From Dermabacteraceae bacterium TAE3-ERU5 (GTDB lineage: Bacteria; Actinomycetota; Actinomycetes; Actinomycetales; Dermabacteraceae), in the NCBI GenBank assembly GCA_019218375.1, contig JAHUUK010000004.1:186001-250000 (forward strand): 64,000 bases of DNA, read 5' to 3'. The position numbers and the translations under genes are program-made. The notes beneath the pieces are model-generated. The model was not told the origin of the DNA and did no database searches. It was given only the letters and a program-made list of their open reading frames with translations. This document shows positions 63,678 to 64,000 of the stretch, piece after piece; position 1 is the stretch's first letter, and each line of letters opens with the position of its first letter.

Positions 63678-64000
63678 ATGGCCGATTCATCGTTCGACAT
63701 CGTGAGCAAGCTAGACCGCCAGGAGGTTGATAACGCCGTCAACCAGGCCGCTAAGGAGGTCGGCCAGCGCTACGATTTCCGCGGCACCGACGCGAGCGTG
63801 AAGCTCAGCGGAGATTCCATCGTTATGACCGCGAATTCGGACGAACGCGTGCTGGCGATCCTGGACGTGCTGCAGACCAAGCTGCTGCGCCGCGGCGTTT
63901 CCCTGAAGGCACTGGATCTGGGTGACAAGGAGCCCAAGCAGTCCGGCAAGGAATACCGCCTGACCGCGGCCCTGAAAGAGGGCATCGCCTCCGATGAGGC
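63678..64000 (+). CDS. yajQ: YajQ-family nucleotide-binding protein (partial)
   Basis: The first 107 codons of a gene that continues past the right edge. [40 protein letters not shown] and [18 protein letters not shown] are the YajQ signature. Family members bind cyclic di-GMP or nucleic acid in some bacteria; the role in actinobacteria is unclear. ATG at 63678 has GGGAGG 5 nt upstream. Confidence 0.93.
   Translation, partial: MADSSFDIVSKLDRQEVDNAVNQAAKEVGQRYDFRGTDASVKLSGDSIVMTANSDERVLAILDVLQTKLLRRGVSLKALDLGDKEPKQSGKEYRLTAALKEGIASDE

Overview
The window looks like a chromosomal segment of a high-GC actinobacterium. It carries no phage, plasmid, IS or CRISPR signatures. Supporting signs are a WhiB regulator, a class III cyclase of the Rv1264 type, an AccD/AccE/AccA acyl-CoA carboxylase locus, GlfT2-type galactan genes, frequent GTG/TTG starts and several candidate leaderless genes. 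From memory, much of the housekeeping order matches the Mycobacterium tuberculosis Rv3260c-Rv3308 region (whiB2, fbiB, TIGR03089, LCP, purE/purK, birA, accD5-accE5-maf-accA3, deoD-pmmB). The rpmG-hadA-hadB order beside tRNA genes also matches mycobacteria. No mycolate or arabinan genes are seen, so an Actinomycetales/Micrococcales-like organism is my best guess; genus is not determinable.

Layout. 1-3.8 kb: DUF5719 protein (cut by the window edge), a very large membrane protein with a GT2-like N-terminus, and WhiB. 4.0-5.7 kb: a CofE-type F420 glutamate ligase and a TIGR03089 protein. 5.7-13.5 kb: a galactofuran module (ABC exporter Wzt/Wzm, GlfT2, Glf, a GT2, and a fused epimerase-GlfT1-like protein). 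13.6-15.7 kb: LCP ligase and a DPM1-like transferase. 15.8-33.0 kb: a second glycan locus containing a full candidate set for UDP-2,3-diacetamido-2,3-dideoxy-mannuronic acid (dehydrogenase, oxidoreductase, aminotransferase, acetyltransferase, 2-epimerase), five glycosyltransferase genes including a tandem GT4 fusion, a one-piece ABC flippase and two DUF6541-like membrane proteins.

33.0-38.6 kb (minus strand): tightly packed birA - adenylate cyclase - response regulator - sensor kinase - purK - purE. 38.7-44.7 kb (plus strand): acyl-CoA carboxylase beta and epsilon subunits, DUF885 peptidase-like protein, Maf, and the biotinylated alpha subunit. 44.7-56.3 kb: a nucleoside salvage/catabolism region with PNP, a phosphohexomutase-family enzyme, DeoC, a uridine-kinase-like/Nudix fusion, DeoA, Cdd and a complete BMP-type nucleoside ABC importer. 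56.5-62.7 kb: manC, xthA, folD, glyA, murB and a pair of MaoC-fold dehydratases. 62.8-64 kb: rpmG, three tRNA genes (Met, Thr, Tyr) and the start of yajQ.

How they fit: the galactan and amino-uronic acid modules supply two envelope glycans with separate export routes, and the LCP protein is the likely cell-wall attachment enzyme. The nucleoside genes form a path from uptake to deoxyribose-5-phosphate cleavage, with the PNP-linked mutase as the candidate phosphopentomutase because no deoB is visible. The most interesting points are the domain fusions, the dispersed diacetamido-uronate pathway, the single-domain CofE without visible partners, and 15-16 nt tandem repeats at three convergent gene junctions.
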